A stretch of 52,361 nt of DNA from Granulicatella adiacens (GCA_018364485.1 JAGZLX010000002.1:1-52361); one strand, 5' to 3'. Counted from the first letter of the stretch, positions 16,919 to 25,210 are shown. A program made the numbers and translations. The notes: generated from the letters alone by a model not told the origin.

Positions 16919-17806
16919 ATGAATATCGATAAATTACAAACCTTTAAAACCCTCTGCGAGACGATGAGCTTTACGAAAACCGCAGAGGAACTCTATACTT
17001 CGCAACCAAATGTCACGAAACAAATCAAGAGCCTGGAGGAAGAGCTGGGGTACCCACTGATTGAGCGCACGCATAAGAGCTTTACACTGACGGAATACGG
17101 CAAGCTGTTCTATGAGACGGCCAAGAAGGTGGTCGCAACGATGAACGGTGGCCTGAACGCGCTTCGGGAGTTGGCCGATACGACGAGTCGTTCGATTATT
17201 ATCGGAGCTACGCCATTTATCGGGTCGACGATTCTCCCTGCCCTCCTGCCGCTTTTAAACGATGCCTTCCCAGACCATCAAGTATCCATTAAGGTCGACC
17301 GCTCGAAGGTGATTCTAGCGGACTTGGAAGCCCGGAAAATCCAGCTGGCGTTTTTCTCGGAATATATTCCAGTCGATATGAAGCAATTTGCGAGTACGAC
17401 GGTATACGAGGATTCGCTCGTGGTGATTTGTAAGAGCGATCATGCGCTGGCTGAAAAAGGCCGCTGCACGTTAGAGGATTTAAATGGGGAACGGTATATC
17501 TCGAAAGGGAGTCAGTCGTCGCTGCATAAGTTTTTGTTGAAGCAGTTACGGGAGCCGGAGTTTATGAACCGGCAGCCGTTCGTGGTGGATAATCAGTACA
17601 GTATCAAGGAAGCCGTAGCGCACGGGCTCGGTATCTCCATCGTGTCTGAGCTTCTTGTAAAAAAAGACTTGGAGAGCGGCTACCTTTCCAAACTCGAACT
17701 CGATGGCTTCACACCGAAACGGAACATCCAGCTCGTCTATCGCAAAGACTTCGACTCCTCTGTTGTACAGTGCGTAGAGAACTTGATGAAAGAATTGGAT
17801 ATTTAA
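16919..17806 (+). CDS. LysR-family transcriptional regulator
   Basis: 295 residues from the ATG at 16919, eight bases after GGCGGG; an earlier start is inside the ribosome site. Residues 1-60 form the winged HTH (LQTFKTLCETMSFTKTAEEL, SQPNVTKQIKSLEEELG), and residues 85-295 a periplasmic-binding-protein-like effector domain. Divergent from the transporter-mutase pair, so it most likely activates or represses that pair in response to the imported anion. Confidence 0.92.
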   Translation: MNIDKLQTFKTLCETMSFTKTAEELYTSQPNVTKQIKSLEEELGYPLIERTHKSFTLTEYGKLFYETAKKVVATMNGGLNALRELADTTSRSIIIGATPFIGSTILPALLPLLNDAFPDHQVSIKVDRSKVILADLEARKIQLAFFSEYIPVDMKQFASTTVYEDSLVVICKSDHALAEKGRCTLEDLNGERYISKGSQSSLHKFLLKQLREPEFMNRQPFVVDNQYSIKEAVAHGLGISIVSELLVKKDLESGYLSKLELDGFTPKRNIQLVYRKDFDSSVVQCVENLMKELDI

Positions 17807-17820
17807 AATTCCGTGTAGCG

Positions 17821-18017
17821 CAAAAATGATTACTCCAAATCCTTGCGGATTTCTTCATAGTAGCGATAACGTTGCAGCGGTTCGAGCCTAAAGTCTCTCA
17901 CCTTTAAAGCCTCAAAAAGGGAGTACGGAATTTCATTCCTACTCCCTTTAATTCGCATTTAATGCTAATTCACGTTATTGCTACTATAGAATCCGCGGAT
18001 TTTTCGTAATCATTTTG
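17821..18017 (-). repeat. Long-hairpin repeat, copy A (reverse orientation)
   Basis: Outer arms CAAAAATGATTAC and GTAATCATTTT(G) enclose AATCC...GGATT, then the shared core: CTTCATAGTAGCGATAACG pairing with CGTTATTGCTACTATAG, a conserved GGTTCGAGCC block and an inner hairpin with stem AGGGAGTA/TACTCCCT (17918-17947). It lies directly after the LysR stop, so it may also end that transcript. Confidence 0.75.
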
Positions 18018-18060
18018 AGCGTATTCAGTCTTTTTTATTCTTATCAAGTTAATGAGCGGA

Positions 18061-18180
18061 TGCAAAGAGAGATTCGATCTTTGCATAGGGGCTGGTGGTC
18101 CGATAATGTGAAATACGGTTTGGAATGGTGCCGCGCTCTTTTTCAAGACACGAGGAGATATCGGCCCGCTTGGGAAAGGG
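18061..18180 (+). promoter_or_regulatory. T-box-like leader remnant without a downstream gene
   Basis: The segment contains TGCAAAGA...TCTTTGCA (18061-18085) enclosing AGAGAG, then GGGGCTGGTGG and TGGAATGGTGCCGCG (18121-18135), which resembles the T-box core TGGNACCGCG with one change. A plus-strand terminator follows at 18198-18230. Nothing is encoded downstream on the plus strand, so if this is a T-box it is orphaned. A 60-codon open frame over the same bases has no ribosome site. Confidence 0.3.
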
Positions 18181-18194
18181 GAAAAAAAGAAAAT

Positions 18195-18231
18195 TAAAAC
18201 TGGACTCACGGTGTTGTGAGTCCAGTTTTTT
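18195..18231. terminator. Bidirectional terminator
   Basis: Stem ACTGGACTCAC/GTGAGTCCAGT with a 6-nt loop; T7 on the plus exit and TTTTAATTTT on the minus exit. It starts right at the stop codon of the lipoprotein hydrolase gene. Confidence 0.85.
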
Positions 18232-19136
18232 TACTTCATCCCATTATAAATCTCATCCGCAATCTCAAACCCAATTTGTGCTTGCTGCTCTGCCGTTAAG
18301 GCGTGGCCTGTGTCCTCAAGCGTCGTGAGGCGGGCGTCTTTTAGGCGCTTCATTGCTTTTTGTGAGGCCGTGAGTGGCACGATATTGTCGTCTTTGCCGT
18401 GATAAATATGCACCGGCATCGCGAGCTTCTCTAGGTTCGCGTAAGGATCCATGTCGTAGATGTCCGTGATGTATTTCTTCCCGATTTTCGTGCCGAGTAA
18501 GTTGAAGGTCTCGGGTACTTCGTCAAGTTTCGGGAAGCTACTTCGGATATCGTCCGGCAGTGAAAATGCTGGATAGAACAAGAAGAGGCCTGCGATATTG
18601 GTCACTTCTTCTGCCGTCAGTGCCGTGACGAGTCCGCCCTGGCTACTTCCCATCAGATAAATTTTCTGCGGATCGGCATATTCCAACCCGCTTGCGATAC
18701 GGATGGCGTCTTTTAAGTTTTGCACTTCGGTTAGAACCGACATCTCGGTCGTCAACCCTTCACTCATCGGAGCTGCGGATGACGAGCCTCCTGCGAATTC
18801 GAAGCTGAAGACCGCAATGCCAGCCTTGGCCAATGTCTTCTGCACTTCTTCCTCGTGCCAGGCGTTTGCCCCAAGTCCGTGGCTAAAGATTACGAGTGGT
18901 ACCCGTCCGCTCGCGTCTGGCACAAAGGCACGCGCATAGAGATTCTTGCCATTACTTTCAAAATCATATTCTTTTACGGTATACGTGCCGTCTGTCTTCA
19001 CTTCGACATGCGCCTGTTGTGTCGTTTGTGGCGTCTGCGCGGTCGCATTCGTCGTGTTCGTACTGTTTGTACTAGCGGTCGTTCCACACGCTGCAAGAAG
19101 CATCGCCACGCCAATTCCCATTAATACTTTTTTCAT
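18231..19136 (-). CDS. Alpha/beta-hydrolase lipoprotein
   Basis: 301 residues. The signal peptide MKKVLMGIGVAMLLAAC gives lipid Cys17, followed by a Thr/Asn/Gln-rich linker (20-42). The hydrolase domain shows the oxyanion region FSHGLG, nucleophile elbow GSSQGG (Ser165), acid in HGKDDNIVP (Asp249 or 250) and His278 in DTGHAL. It resembles dienelactone-hydrolase/cutinase-like esterases acting at the cell surface; the substrate is unknown. The ribosome site is weak (TTGGAAATGA). Transcribed alone between terminators. Confidence 0.82.
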   Translation of the reverse strand: MKKVLMGIGVAMLLAACGTTASTNSTNTTNATAQTPQTTQQAHVEVKTDGTYTVKEYDFESNGKNLYARAFVPDASGRVPLVIFSHGLGANAWHEEEVQKTLAKAGIAVFSFEFAGGSSSAAPMSEGLTTEMSVLTEVQNLKDAIRIASGLEYADPQKIYLMGSSQGGLVTALTAEEVTNIAGLFLFYPAFSLPDDIRSSFPKLDEVPETFNLLGTKIGKKYITDIYDMDPYANLEKLAMPVHIYHGKDDNIVPLTASQKAMKRLKDARLTTLEDTGHALTAEQQAQIGFEIADEIYNGMK

Positions 19137-19221
19137 TCATTTCCAACTTTCATTTTTGGTCGGGCCTTTGCCCTTTTAAGTAGTCTACCCGCTAAGGGGT
19201 GGAACCTCAACTTTTTTGCAT

Positions 19222-19251
19222 AAAAAAGGACTGCAAGACGTGCCTGCAGTC
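19222..19251 (-). terminator. Terminator of the long paralogue operon
   Basis: Stem GACTGCA/TGCAGTC (19229-19251) followed on the minus strand by CTTTTTTAT, directly after the nucleotidase stop codon. Confidence 0.82.
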
Positions 19252-19259
19252 AGTTCGTT

Positions 19260-19946
19260 TTACACTAAGAATTCTAATAATTCCGCGTAGCTTCTCACTT
19301 CCACGGTTGGCTTAATGGCGGTTTTGTTTTCTTTTGCCGCTAGGTTCATCCAAATCGTGTCGATACCGGCGTTGATGCCGCCTTGGATATCCGCTGTCAG
19401 CGAGTCTCCGATGATCACGGCTTTGTCCTTGTCGTAGTCTGGAATCGCACCAGCTACTCGTTCAAAGAAGACTTCACTCGGTTTTTGTGCTCCGACTTCT
19501 TCGGAGATAAATACTTTCTTGAAGTATTTGGAAATCGGCGAGTTTGACAAGCGCCCCTTTTGAATCGTCGTGATGCCGTTTGTGGCAGCGTATAAGTCAT
19601 ATCCTGCGTCCTGTAACGCTTGAAGCAACGCATCTGCCCCTTCGTACGTTTGGCCTTGCGTTCCTAGGATGGCTTCGTAATCTGCCGCGAGTTCCTTCCC
19701 GTCTTTTTCAAAACCGAAGTGGTCGAATAACTTGGCAAAGCGCGTTTCGACGAGTTCCTCACGCGTGATTTCGTCCTTTTCCAACGAACGCCACATGGCA
19801 CGATTCATCGGCACGTAGACGTCGATATACGCCTCGACATCCTCCACGCCTTGCTGTTCCAAGAGTTTTGTCAGCGCGTAATTCTCCGCCGAATGAAAGT
19901 CCCAGAGCGTTGAATCCAGGTCGAATAATAGTGTTTTATAAATCAT
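19260..19946 (-). CDS. YjjG-type HAD family pyrimidine nucleotidase
   Basis: 228 residues. HAD motif I is LFDLDSTLW (nucleophile Asp9, acid Asp11), motif II ATNG, motif III GAQKP, motif IV GDSLTAD. The build, with the DSTLWDF start, fits the YjjG/YfnB group, which dephosphorylates nucleoside 5'-monophosphates and clears damaged pyrimidine nucleotides. It lies 21 bases after the last membrane paralogue and shares its direction, so it is probably the last gene of the long operon starting at 26508. Ribosome site AGAGGTTAGG. Confidence 0.85.
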   Translation of the reverse strand: MIYKTLLFDLDSTLWDFHSAENYALTKLLEQQGVEDVEAYIDVYVPMNRAMWRSLEKDEITREELVETRFAKLFDHFGFEKDGKELAADYEAILGTQGQTYEGADALLQALQDAGYDLYAATNGITTIQKGRLSNSPISKYFKKVFISEEVGAQKPSEVFFERVAGAIPDYDKDKAVIIGDSLTADIQGGINAGIDTIWMNLAAKENKTAIKPTVEVRSYAELLEFLV

Positions 19947-19967
19947 GTCCCTAACCTCTTTACATTC

Positions 19968-20453
19968 TTACCTTATTTTTTGTTCAAATTGATATTCCGT
20001 TTGCAATGATTTTAGAAAGCCTTCTAGCCCTTTTTCAAGGGTGCGATTTGTCTCGCGTGGTTTCTTTTTCCCGAGAGTAATCTCTTCCTTTGCTCGTTCC
20101 ACTAAAGCATTGAATTCCTTCTTGAAGGAATGACGTCTCCAGAAAAAGACAGCTCCTAGAACGATAAAAGGAACACTCCACGTCAAGAAATGGAAGCTCG
20201 TGACGGTCACCACGAATTCGAACGTTTCCCAAACACCAACCTCAAAAATAGTTGCAAATGCACCCCCTATAATCGAAAAAGCGTGCGCATTTTGTAAATA
20301 GACACCGGCGAAACAAAGAGCGAATAGTGGCAGTAGTAACCGCGCTATTTGATGATCTTTCGGTAAAGGTGCTCCATCTCCTCTTTCTGAAGTCACCTTT
20401 TCCAATAATTCTCGGAGTCGATTGGCTGTTTCTTGTGTGACTTTCTTCTTCAT
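19968..20453 (-). CDS. Array protein 1 (2-TM paralogue, type II)
   Basis: 161 residues from the ATG at 20453 with GAGGGAG upstream; an in-frame TTG seven codons earlier is less likely. The order is: basic N-terminal helix with RLRELLEKV...LPKD, hydrophobic segments at about 45-65 and 90-112, then a charged C-terminal helix (FNALVERAKEEITLGKKKP, ending in a Tyr-rich tail). This is the type II layout of the tandem array between 19968 and 26508. No catalytic motif. N- and C-termini are probably cytoplasmic. Function unknown. Confidence 0.8.
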   Translation of the reverse strand: MKKKVTQETANRLRELLEKVTSERGDGAPLPKDHQIARLLLPLFALCFAGVYLQNAHAFSIIGGAFATIFEVGVWETFEFVVTVTSFHFLTWSVPFIVLGAVFFWRRHSFKKEFNALVERAKEEITLGKKKPRETNRTLEKGLEGFLKSLQTEYQFEQKIR

Positions 20454-20485
20454 TCTTACTCCCTCTGTTTTCAAATCCCTTTATT

Positions 20486-20950
20486 TTATAACCCGTAAGT
20501 TTTGTATTTTTTAACGAGCAACTGTGCGCGTTTGACGTAGTCGTTCTCGTTTCCATGAAGGGCCTCGAGTGCTTCTTGGGCAACCGGCAAGAGTGCGCGG
20601 ATGTCTTTTTGAATGAAGAGCTGGTTACGTGCGTCTAACGCCTTTGCAAAAAACAGCCCGAACATCCACACGATTACAAGCGGGAAGAACACGAGCATTT
20701 CTTCGTTACTGAGGGTAATCATAAAGTTCTCTGATTTCCCACCGTTCACATAGAAAATAAATGCCACGAGTCCAATCGTCAAGAGCACGAGAATGCCCAC
20801 GAGGACGTAAAAATACTTCATAAGGTGCTGCACTCCCGGACTTTCATACGGCAGCTCGATGTCAAGGCCGCTCTCTCCGACAAGGCGCTCGGTCAATGCG
20901 CGAAACTCTTGTGCTTCATTTTTTCTGTATCGAATTCTTTGTAAATCCAT
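20486..20950 (-). CDS. Array protein 2 (2-TM paralogue, type I)
   Basis: 154 residues, ribosome site AAGGAGGAG. Type I pattern: EFRALTERLVGESGLDIELP at the N-terminus, two long hydrophobic segments (YFYVLVGILVLLTIGLVAFI and LVFFPLVIVWMFGLFFAKAL), then a C-terminal helix pair LLPVAQEALEAL...AQLLVKKYKTYGL. The C-terminal form (xxIAxxAIxVL, AExLIxxY) is shared by the other type I members. Function unknown. Confidence 0.82.
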   Translation of the reverse strand: MDLQRIRYRKNEAQEFRALTERLVGESGLDIELPYESPGVQHLMKYFYVLVGILVLLTIGLVAFIFYVNGGKSENFMITLSNEEMLVFFPLVIVWMFGLFFAKALDARNQLFIQKDIRALLPVAQEALEALHGNENDYVKRAQLLVKKYKTYGL

Positions 20951-20961
20951 GGTTCTCCTCC

Positions 20962-21474
20962 TTACACACCATCATTGGATGAAAGTTTATTTTTTCGGTA
21001 TCCCTCTATTAATTTTTCTGCTTGATTGATTTCACTTGTCACATCTTTACGATTTTGATTCCGTAAGACAGAAATAGCCGCCTCCGCAATGTCAATGAGT
21101 GTTCGTAATTCCAATCGAAATTGTTTTTGCTCATTCCTGTATAATATCACCGCTGGAATAATGATGATTAGTCCGTAAACTAAGGTGATACTACCCCCTA
21201 CATACAAAAGTATCACTATAAATGAAATTAATGCTTCAATAGAAAAATGTGATCCTCGACCCAAAAGCCACAACCAAAGACTAAATAATACCACGATGAC
21301 AACTAATGCTCGTAGAATCCAAAGCAATATTTTTAATCCCGTTGACGGCTCTGCTTCCTCTGGGAATTCAAAGGCAACTCCACTTTTAGCTACCAAATTT
21401 TTCACGATTTCACGAAATTCTCGCATCTCCTTCATTTTGATTCTCTGGTTCCCTGAAAGTAAAAAAGTATCCAT
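20962..21474 (-). CDS. Array protein 3 (2-TM paralogue, type I)
   Basis: 170 residues with AAGGAGAAG before the ATG, 11 bases after its upstream neighbour. EFREIVKNLVAKSGVAFEFP precedes two or three hydrophobic stretches (LLWILRALVVIVVLFSLWLW; ALISFIVILLYVGGSITLVY), then LIDIAEAAISVLRNQ and AEKLIEGYRK. It is closest in pattern to array protein 4, so these two may be a recent duplication. Function unknown. Confidence 0.82.
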   Translation of the reverse strand: MDTFLLSGNQRIKMKEMREFREIVKNLVAKSGVAFEFPEEAEPSTGLKILLWILRALVVIVVLFSLWLWLLGRGSHFSIEALISFIVILLYVGGSITLVYGLIIIIPAVILYRNEQKQFRLELRTLIDIAEAAISVLRNQNRKDVTSEINQAEKLIEGYRKNKLSSNDGV

Positions 21475-21485
21475 AACGCTTCTCC

Positions 21486-21992
21486 TTAAACACGTTCCAC
21501 CAATGTCACGACGCGGCGGACGTCATTATAGCGGTCCACGAGTCGTTCGGCGCGTTTTAATTCCAATGCTAAATAACTGCGGTCTTCTTCGCGTAACACG
21601 ATAATGGCTTCATCGATGATATCCAGCAGCGCAGATAATTCCTTCCAGCGCTTGTTTTGCTCACGACGATATAAAATCGCTGTGATAATGAGTAACACCG
21701 ACCAAATCATGAGCAGTGCGGAAAATCCGAACGCTAAAATCCCAAGGACTTGCACGAATCCGACGAAGTCCCCACCGATTTCAATGAATAGATAGATTAT
21801 TCCTACCACTAGGAATGCTGCGATAATCGATACGACTCCGAGTAAGAGCGACAAGAACACCCCGCGTTTCGTTTCTTCTGGAAATTCGGCTGGAATGCCA
21901 CTTTCCGTTACGAGTCGCTCGGCAACGGTGCGCACTTCCTTCACTTCTTTTTGATTCACTACGAGTCTTCTTGGATATCCTAAAATAAGCAT
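21486..21992 (-). CDS. Array protein 4 (2-TM paralogue, type I)
   Basis: 168 residues, ribosome site AGGAGGAAG. EVRTVAERLVTESGIPAEFP is followed by hydrophobic segments at about 45-70 and 78-105, then LLDIIDEAIIVLREEDR and AERLVDRYNDVRRV. Clear sibling of array protein 3 over the whole length. Function unknown. Confidence 0.82.
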   Translation of the reverse strand: MLILGYPRRLVVNQKEVKEVRTVAERLVTESGIPAEFPEETKRGVFLSLLLGVVSIIAAFLVVGIIYLFIEIGGDFVGFVQVLGILAFGFSALLMIWSVLLIITAILYRREQNKRWKELSALLDIIDEAIIVLREEDRSYLALELKRAERLVDRYNDVRRVVTLVERV

Positions 21993-22003
21993 CTACTTCC
22001 TCC

Positions 22004-22477
22004 TTAGAACCGGTAGTTGCGTTGTAAGTCGTCGACGTAATTTTCTAAATTGATGACTTCTTGTGAAACAACGCCATTGCCTTCTTCATATTGGCGTGCG
22101 ATTTCTTCTTTCGCGTGTTCGAGTAAGAAGAGTGTTTCTTTTACAAGGGAACGACGCGCCAGCCAGAGAATGAGGATGAAAATCGCAATCAATGCCACCC
22201 ACAAAATCGGAACCCACCAGTACGGTAACATCCGGTCCATGACTGGTGAGGATTTCCTTGAAAAGAGCATATAGATCGAGCCCAGGATGGCCGCAAGAAA
22301 TCCTGTCGTCATAATCGTATAGAGCGTGATGATTCCAAAGAAGAGCATACAAAATAGTCGAACCTGACGATTATCTCTTGGCAGGACGCGCGGCTGTTTG
22401 CTTCTGCGGTTTACAATGCGAATGAGTTCACGGAGCCTTGTCGTCTGCCCCTGCCAAATCGTTTTCTTATAGTTCAT
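22004..22477 (-). CDS. Array protein 5 (2-TM paralogue, type II)
   Basis: 157 residues, ribosome site AGGAGGATATT. TTRLRELIRIV...RVLPRDNRQVRLF opens the protein; hydrophobic segments are FFGIITLYTIMTTGFLAAIL and VPILWVALIAIFILILWLA; the tail LLEHAKEEIARQYEEG ends in LENYVDDLQRNYRF. The RxLREL...LPxD start and Tyr-rich end place it with type II. Function unknown. Confidence 0.8.
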   Translation of the reverse strand: MNYKKTIWQGQTTRLRELIRIVNRRSKQPRVLPRDNRQVRLFCMLFFGIITLYTIMTTGFLAAILGSIYMLFSRKSSPVMDRMLPYWWVPILWVALIAIFILILWLARRSLVKETLFLLEHAKEEIARQYEEGNGVVSQEVINLENYVDDLQRNYRF

Positions 22478-22486
22478 AATATCCTC

Positions 22487-23515
22487 CTAATAGTATCTAT
22501 GTGCTTGTTTTAAAAACTTCTGTAACGCTGCTACTTCATCTGGTACGGCTGTGGTTTGGCTCCATGTTTCTGCTTCGCGGTCTGCCAGTGCCAATAGTTC
22601 TTTCCATTCCTTAAACGTTTCTCTGCGGTGCCAATTGAAGACTACAACGAAGACGATAATCGGTAAGGACCAGATAAGGGCAAATGGCCAAATGAAGGCA
22701 AGATATCCGATTGCGACTCTCAATTGCAACGTCACTAGGCAGGCTATGAATAATTTCAAATACTGAACGAACCCAGATACGAGTCCGATGACGATGCCTG
22801 CAATTGCGACCGTAATCAGGACATAGATGCGAAGCCAATACGAGCTTTTTGGAAGCTGTTCTCCTCGTTCGTTTATCTTCAAGACAAGCTTCAATAGTCT
22901 TCTTAAGGCGCGGACTCGTGAAGCTTCGACGCTTGTTAGGCGTTTCTGTACTTCGTGTTCTTTGCTCACTTTCTCCATCGCAGCCCCGACACCCGTAGCG
23001 GCGGCTTGTACTGTTTCCTTCAATTTAGAAGGTTTGCCAAGCGTTGCATGTTCCTGTAAATACTCCTCTAGCGCTTCAACGGCTTCGCGGCTGGCTTCTT
23101 TTGGAGAGGATTTCCATGTTGCCACTTCTTCATTTCCACGAGCTACGAGTTTTTTCCATTCCCAACGAACGGAGCTGTGGCAGCAGTAGAGAACAACGGC
23201 TAGGGCCGCAAACATGATGCCGAAGTGAAGCGCCAATCCGAAGAGGACCCTACCTACTTGTGCGAGAACCTCTGAATCCCCCGTCGAAAACACCAATTCG
23301 AGCGCTGAAAAGAAGTCCGATTCGACTAACAGCGCGCGTCCTAACACCGCCACTGCGAACACCACTCCAGCAACACTAAGGATGGTTATGCAGATGCGTA
23401 ACGGGTACAAGCTCATTGGTAGTGTGCCTTCTTCCCCGTTTTGCTCGGTCACTGCTTCAATCAACTGGCGTAGTTGTCTTACGTGGCGTTCCTTCACTTT
23501 TTGTTTCTTTTTCAT
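22487..23515 (-). CDS. Array proteins 6a+6b: fused double copy of the 2-TM domain (type II)
   Basis: 342 residues from the ATG at 23515 (GGAGG seven bases upstream; the ATG at 23521 is too close to it). Two complete copies are joined by an Ala/Glu-rich linker: copy one has QLRQLIEAVTEQNGEEGTLP and ends EWKKLVARGNEEVATWKSSP, SREAVEALEEYL; copy two has ALRRLLKLVLKINERGEQLP and ends EWKELLALADREAETWSQTT, ALQKFLKQAHRYY. So the unit is a self-contained domain that can work as a dimer or in tandem. Function unknown. Confidence 0.82.
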   Translation of the reverse strand: MKKKQKVKERHVRQLRQLIEAVTEQNGEEGTLPMSLYPLRICITILSVAGVVFAVAVLGRALLVESDFFSALELVFSTGDSEVLAQVGRVLFGLALHFGIMFAALAVVLYCCHSSVRWEWKKLVARGNEEVATWKSSPKEASREAVEALEEYLQEHATLGKPSKLKETVQAAATGVGAAMEKVSKEHEVQKRLTSVEASRVRALRRLLKLVLKINERGEQLPKSSYWLRIYVLITVAIAGIVIGLVSGFVQYLKLFIACLVTLQLRVAIGYLAFIWPFALIWSLPIIVFVVVFNWHRRETFKEWKELLALADREAETWSQTTAVPDEVAALQKFLKQAHRYY

Positions 23516-23568
23516 TGTCATTCCTCCTGACGTTCAAAGGTCGTATCTTCTATCCCCAAAGATTCTTT

Positions 23569-23720
23569 TTAAACAGTCATTCCGTATGATTCCCTCACTT
23601 CATACACACAATCATCCAACTCTTGAATCCATTCTTCTGAGAGTTCTAAATGGTTTAAGTTCCCTAATAATCCTTATGCGCTTGTTTCAAAAACTTTTGT
23701 AACTCTGCCTTAGAAGGACT
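23569..23720 (-). pseudogene. Remnants between array genes: tail of a lost domain and an unrelated gene end
   Basis: Directly after the TAG of the next array gene (23721-23723), and in the same frame, 18 codons read SPSKAELQKFLKQAHKDY and stop (23664-23720). This equals the C-terminal tail of the fused double protein (ALQKFLKQAHRYY). Downstream, a second stretch in another frame (23569 to about 23670) reads LELSEEWIQELDDCVYEVRE and stops. The gap thus holds the end of a deleted second domain plus a fragment of another gene. Confidence 0.7.
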
Positions 23721-24188
23721 CTACTCCGCACTCGTTGTATGTTCGTATAGATACGACTCTAGCGCTTCAACAGCTTCGCGGCTGGCTTCTCTTGGTGCAG
23801 CTTTCCATATCGCCACGTCTTTATTCCCTCGAACAACCAGCTTGTTCCATTCCCAGTAAACGGATTTGTAGCAGCAATAGAGAACAAAGGCTATAAAGGC
23901 AAACATGATAACCCAGTCGAGCATCATATTGCCGAAGAGGCTATCTTGATACCCTTTCCCCGGCTGCTGCATCGTAAGCTCTGTAAAGAATATTGTAGAT
24001 ATTGTGACAATAAACGTAGCCACAACTCCGTATGCTAACCCCGCGAGACTAATGGCCATTATAATACCGCGCCACGGTAAAAAGCTGATCGGCAATTTAG
24101 CGTCTTCGCCATTTTTATCAGCAACTGCTTGAATTAATTGACGCAGTCGCTGTACATCCTGTTTCTTAATTTTCTGTTTCAATTCCAT
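23721..24188 (-). CDS. Array protein 7 (2-TM paralogue, type II), shortened by a stop
   Basis: 155 residues from the ATG at 24188 (AGGAG eight bases upstream). RLRQLIQAVADKNGEDAKLP and SREAVEALESYLYEHTT make it a near twin of the first half of the fused protein at 22487-23515. A TAG ends it exactly where the linker to the second half would begin, and the end of that second half is still readable in frame beyond the stop. It therefore derives from a fused double protein that lost most of its second domain. The remaining domain looks intact. Confidence 0.82.
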   Translation of the reverse strand: MELKQKIKKQDVQRLRQLIQAVADKNGEDAKLPISFLPWRGIIMAISLAGLAYGVVATFIVTISTIFFTELTMQQPGKGYQDSLFGNMMLDWVIMFAFIAFVLYCCYKSVYWEWNKLVVRGNKDVAIWKAAPREASREAVEALESYLYEHTTSAE

Positions 24189-24216
24189 TCCCATTTCTCC
24201 TGTCGTTCAAGGGTTA

Positions 24217-24693
24217 TTACAAATCGTAGTCTAATCGTAACTCCTCTAAATGATATTTTAATGCCTTTATAGCATGCGGAATGTCCGCAGATGGAGTGTG
24301 TTCCCATTTCGCGAGCTCTTCATCCGCTCTTGCAACGACTTCCCTCACATCTTGTTTTTGAAGGTGCAGTTGCAAGAAATATAAAAAGAGCATTATTATT
24401 GGAAGAACTACGATAATGTAAGGTTCATATTGAACATATTCCAGCGCATACTTCACAGCATATTTATTTCCCTCGTACCAAACTTTCAAGAAATGAAAGA
24501 TTCCTCCTACCTTCTTATTTAATGACAATAGATAAAATATTTCGAACAACATAAAAATATTAAATATAATCTTTGGAATATATCTATATGGTCGCACTTT
24601 AATTGTCTCTTCTTCCATACTAGATAAAGCCACGACCTCATTGACTAATTGTTGTAGTCTAGCAATTCTTTTCTCTTCAAATCTTCTCTTCAT
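24217..24693 (-). CDS. Array protein 8 (2-TM paralogue, type II, divergent)
   Basis: 158 residues with GGGGAAAT before the ATG. RLQQLVNEVVALSS starts it, but the usual LP motif is replaced by KVRPYRYIP. Hydrophobic segments are about 47-65 and 92-115 (EPYIIVVLPIIMLFLYFLQL); the tail reads VREVVARADEELAKWEHTP and ends LRLDYDL. More AT-rich and divergent than its neighbours. Function unknown. Confidence 0.78.
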   Translation of the reverse strand: MKRRFEEKRIARLQQLVNEVVALSSMEEETIKVRPYRYIPKIIFNIFMLFEIFYLLSLNKKVGGIFHFLKVWYEGNKYAVKYALEYVQYEPYIIVVLPIIMLFLYFLQLHLQKQDVREVVARADEELAKWEHTPSADIPHAIKALKYHLEELRLDYDL

Positions 24694-24713
24694 CTTTTAT
24701 TTCCCCAAAAATT

Positions 24714-25199
24714 TTATTTACCCGATTTAGACTTGTTTGTATTTGTCTCTAGTTTCAACTCTTCCATATAGTACTGAAGTCTTTCCGCTTCTTCACTCAT
24801 TGGAATCAGCGGCTCTTGTTTGTATACAGAAAGCTCTTCCGTGGCTAATTCATATAACATCCCAAACTCTTGATAATAGGAATCAATTATGAGACGATGA
24901 AACAGATATATTAGCCCAAAAACAAGGAGTAAAGTGCCAATCCCGACCAAAATCCCCCATATCAAAAAACTGGGATAAAATAAACCCATGAAGATTAAAC
25001 CAGCAGCAGGTAACAAAATATCGGCATTTGTAAACACATAAAACAATACAAAGCCCAATATAACAAAAGCCCAACTTCTGATAATTCTTCCATCCTCGGG
25101 CAACTGATTTTCACTTCCATTTTGTTCTATCACAGCACTCAGTAATTCCCGCATCCGCGTTAATCGTCTTTGTCTAATCGCTTTTCTAAATAATTTCAT
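24714..25199 (-). CDS. Array protein 9 (2-TM paralogue, type II)
   Basis: 161 residues, ribosome site AGGGAG. RMRELLSAVIEQNGSENQLP is followed by two blocks of hydrophobic sequence (AFVILGFVLFYVFTNADILL; GILVGIGTLLLVFGLIYLFH), then FGMLYELATEELSVYKQEP and LQYYMEELKLETNTNKSKS. The N-terminal EQNG...LP motif is shared with the fused protein. Function unknown. Confidence 0.8.
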   Translation of the reverse strand: MKLFRKAIRQRRLTRMRELLSAVIEQNGSENQLPEDGRIIRSWAFVILGFVLFYVFTNADILLPAAGLIFMGLFYPSFLIWGILVGIGTLLLVFGLIYLFHRLIIDSYYQEFGMLYELATEELSVYKQEPLIPMSEEAERLQYYMEELKLETNTNKSKSGK

Positions 25200-25210
25200 T
25201 TCGCATCTCC

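Noticed and set aside
16747..16920. 58-residue N-terminal extension of the anion transporter
   Set aside because: It would cover the divergent promoter and LysR site; the ATG at 16746 has a ribosome site and fits family length.
17872..17892. GGTTCGAGCC in repeat copies A and C, resembling a tRNA T-arm
   Set aside because: No acceptor, D or anticodon arms can be folded around it; it is part of the repeat core.
18015..18197. 60-codon plus-strand open frame after repeat A
   Set aside because: No ribosome site; it overlaps the structured T-box-like segment and looks non-coding.
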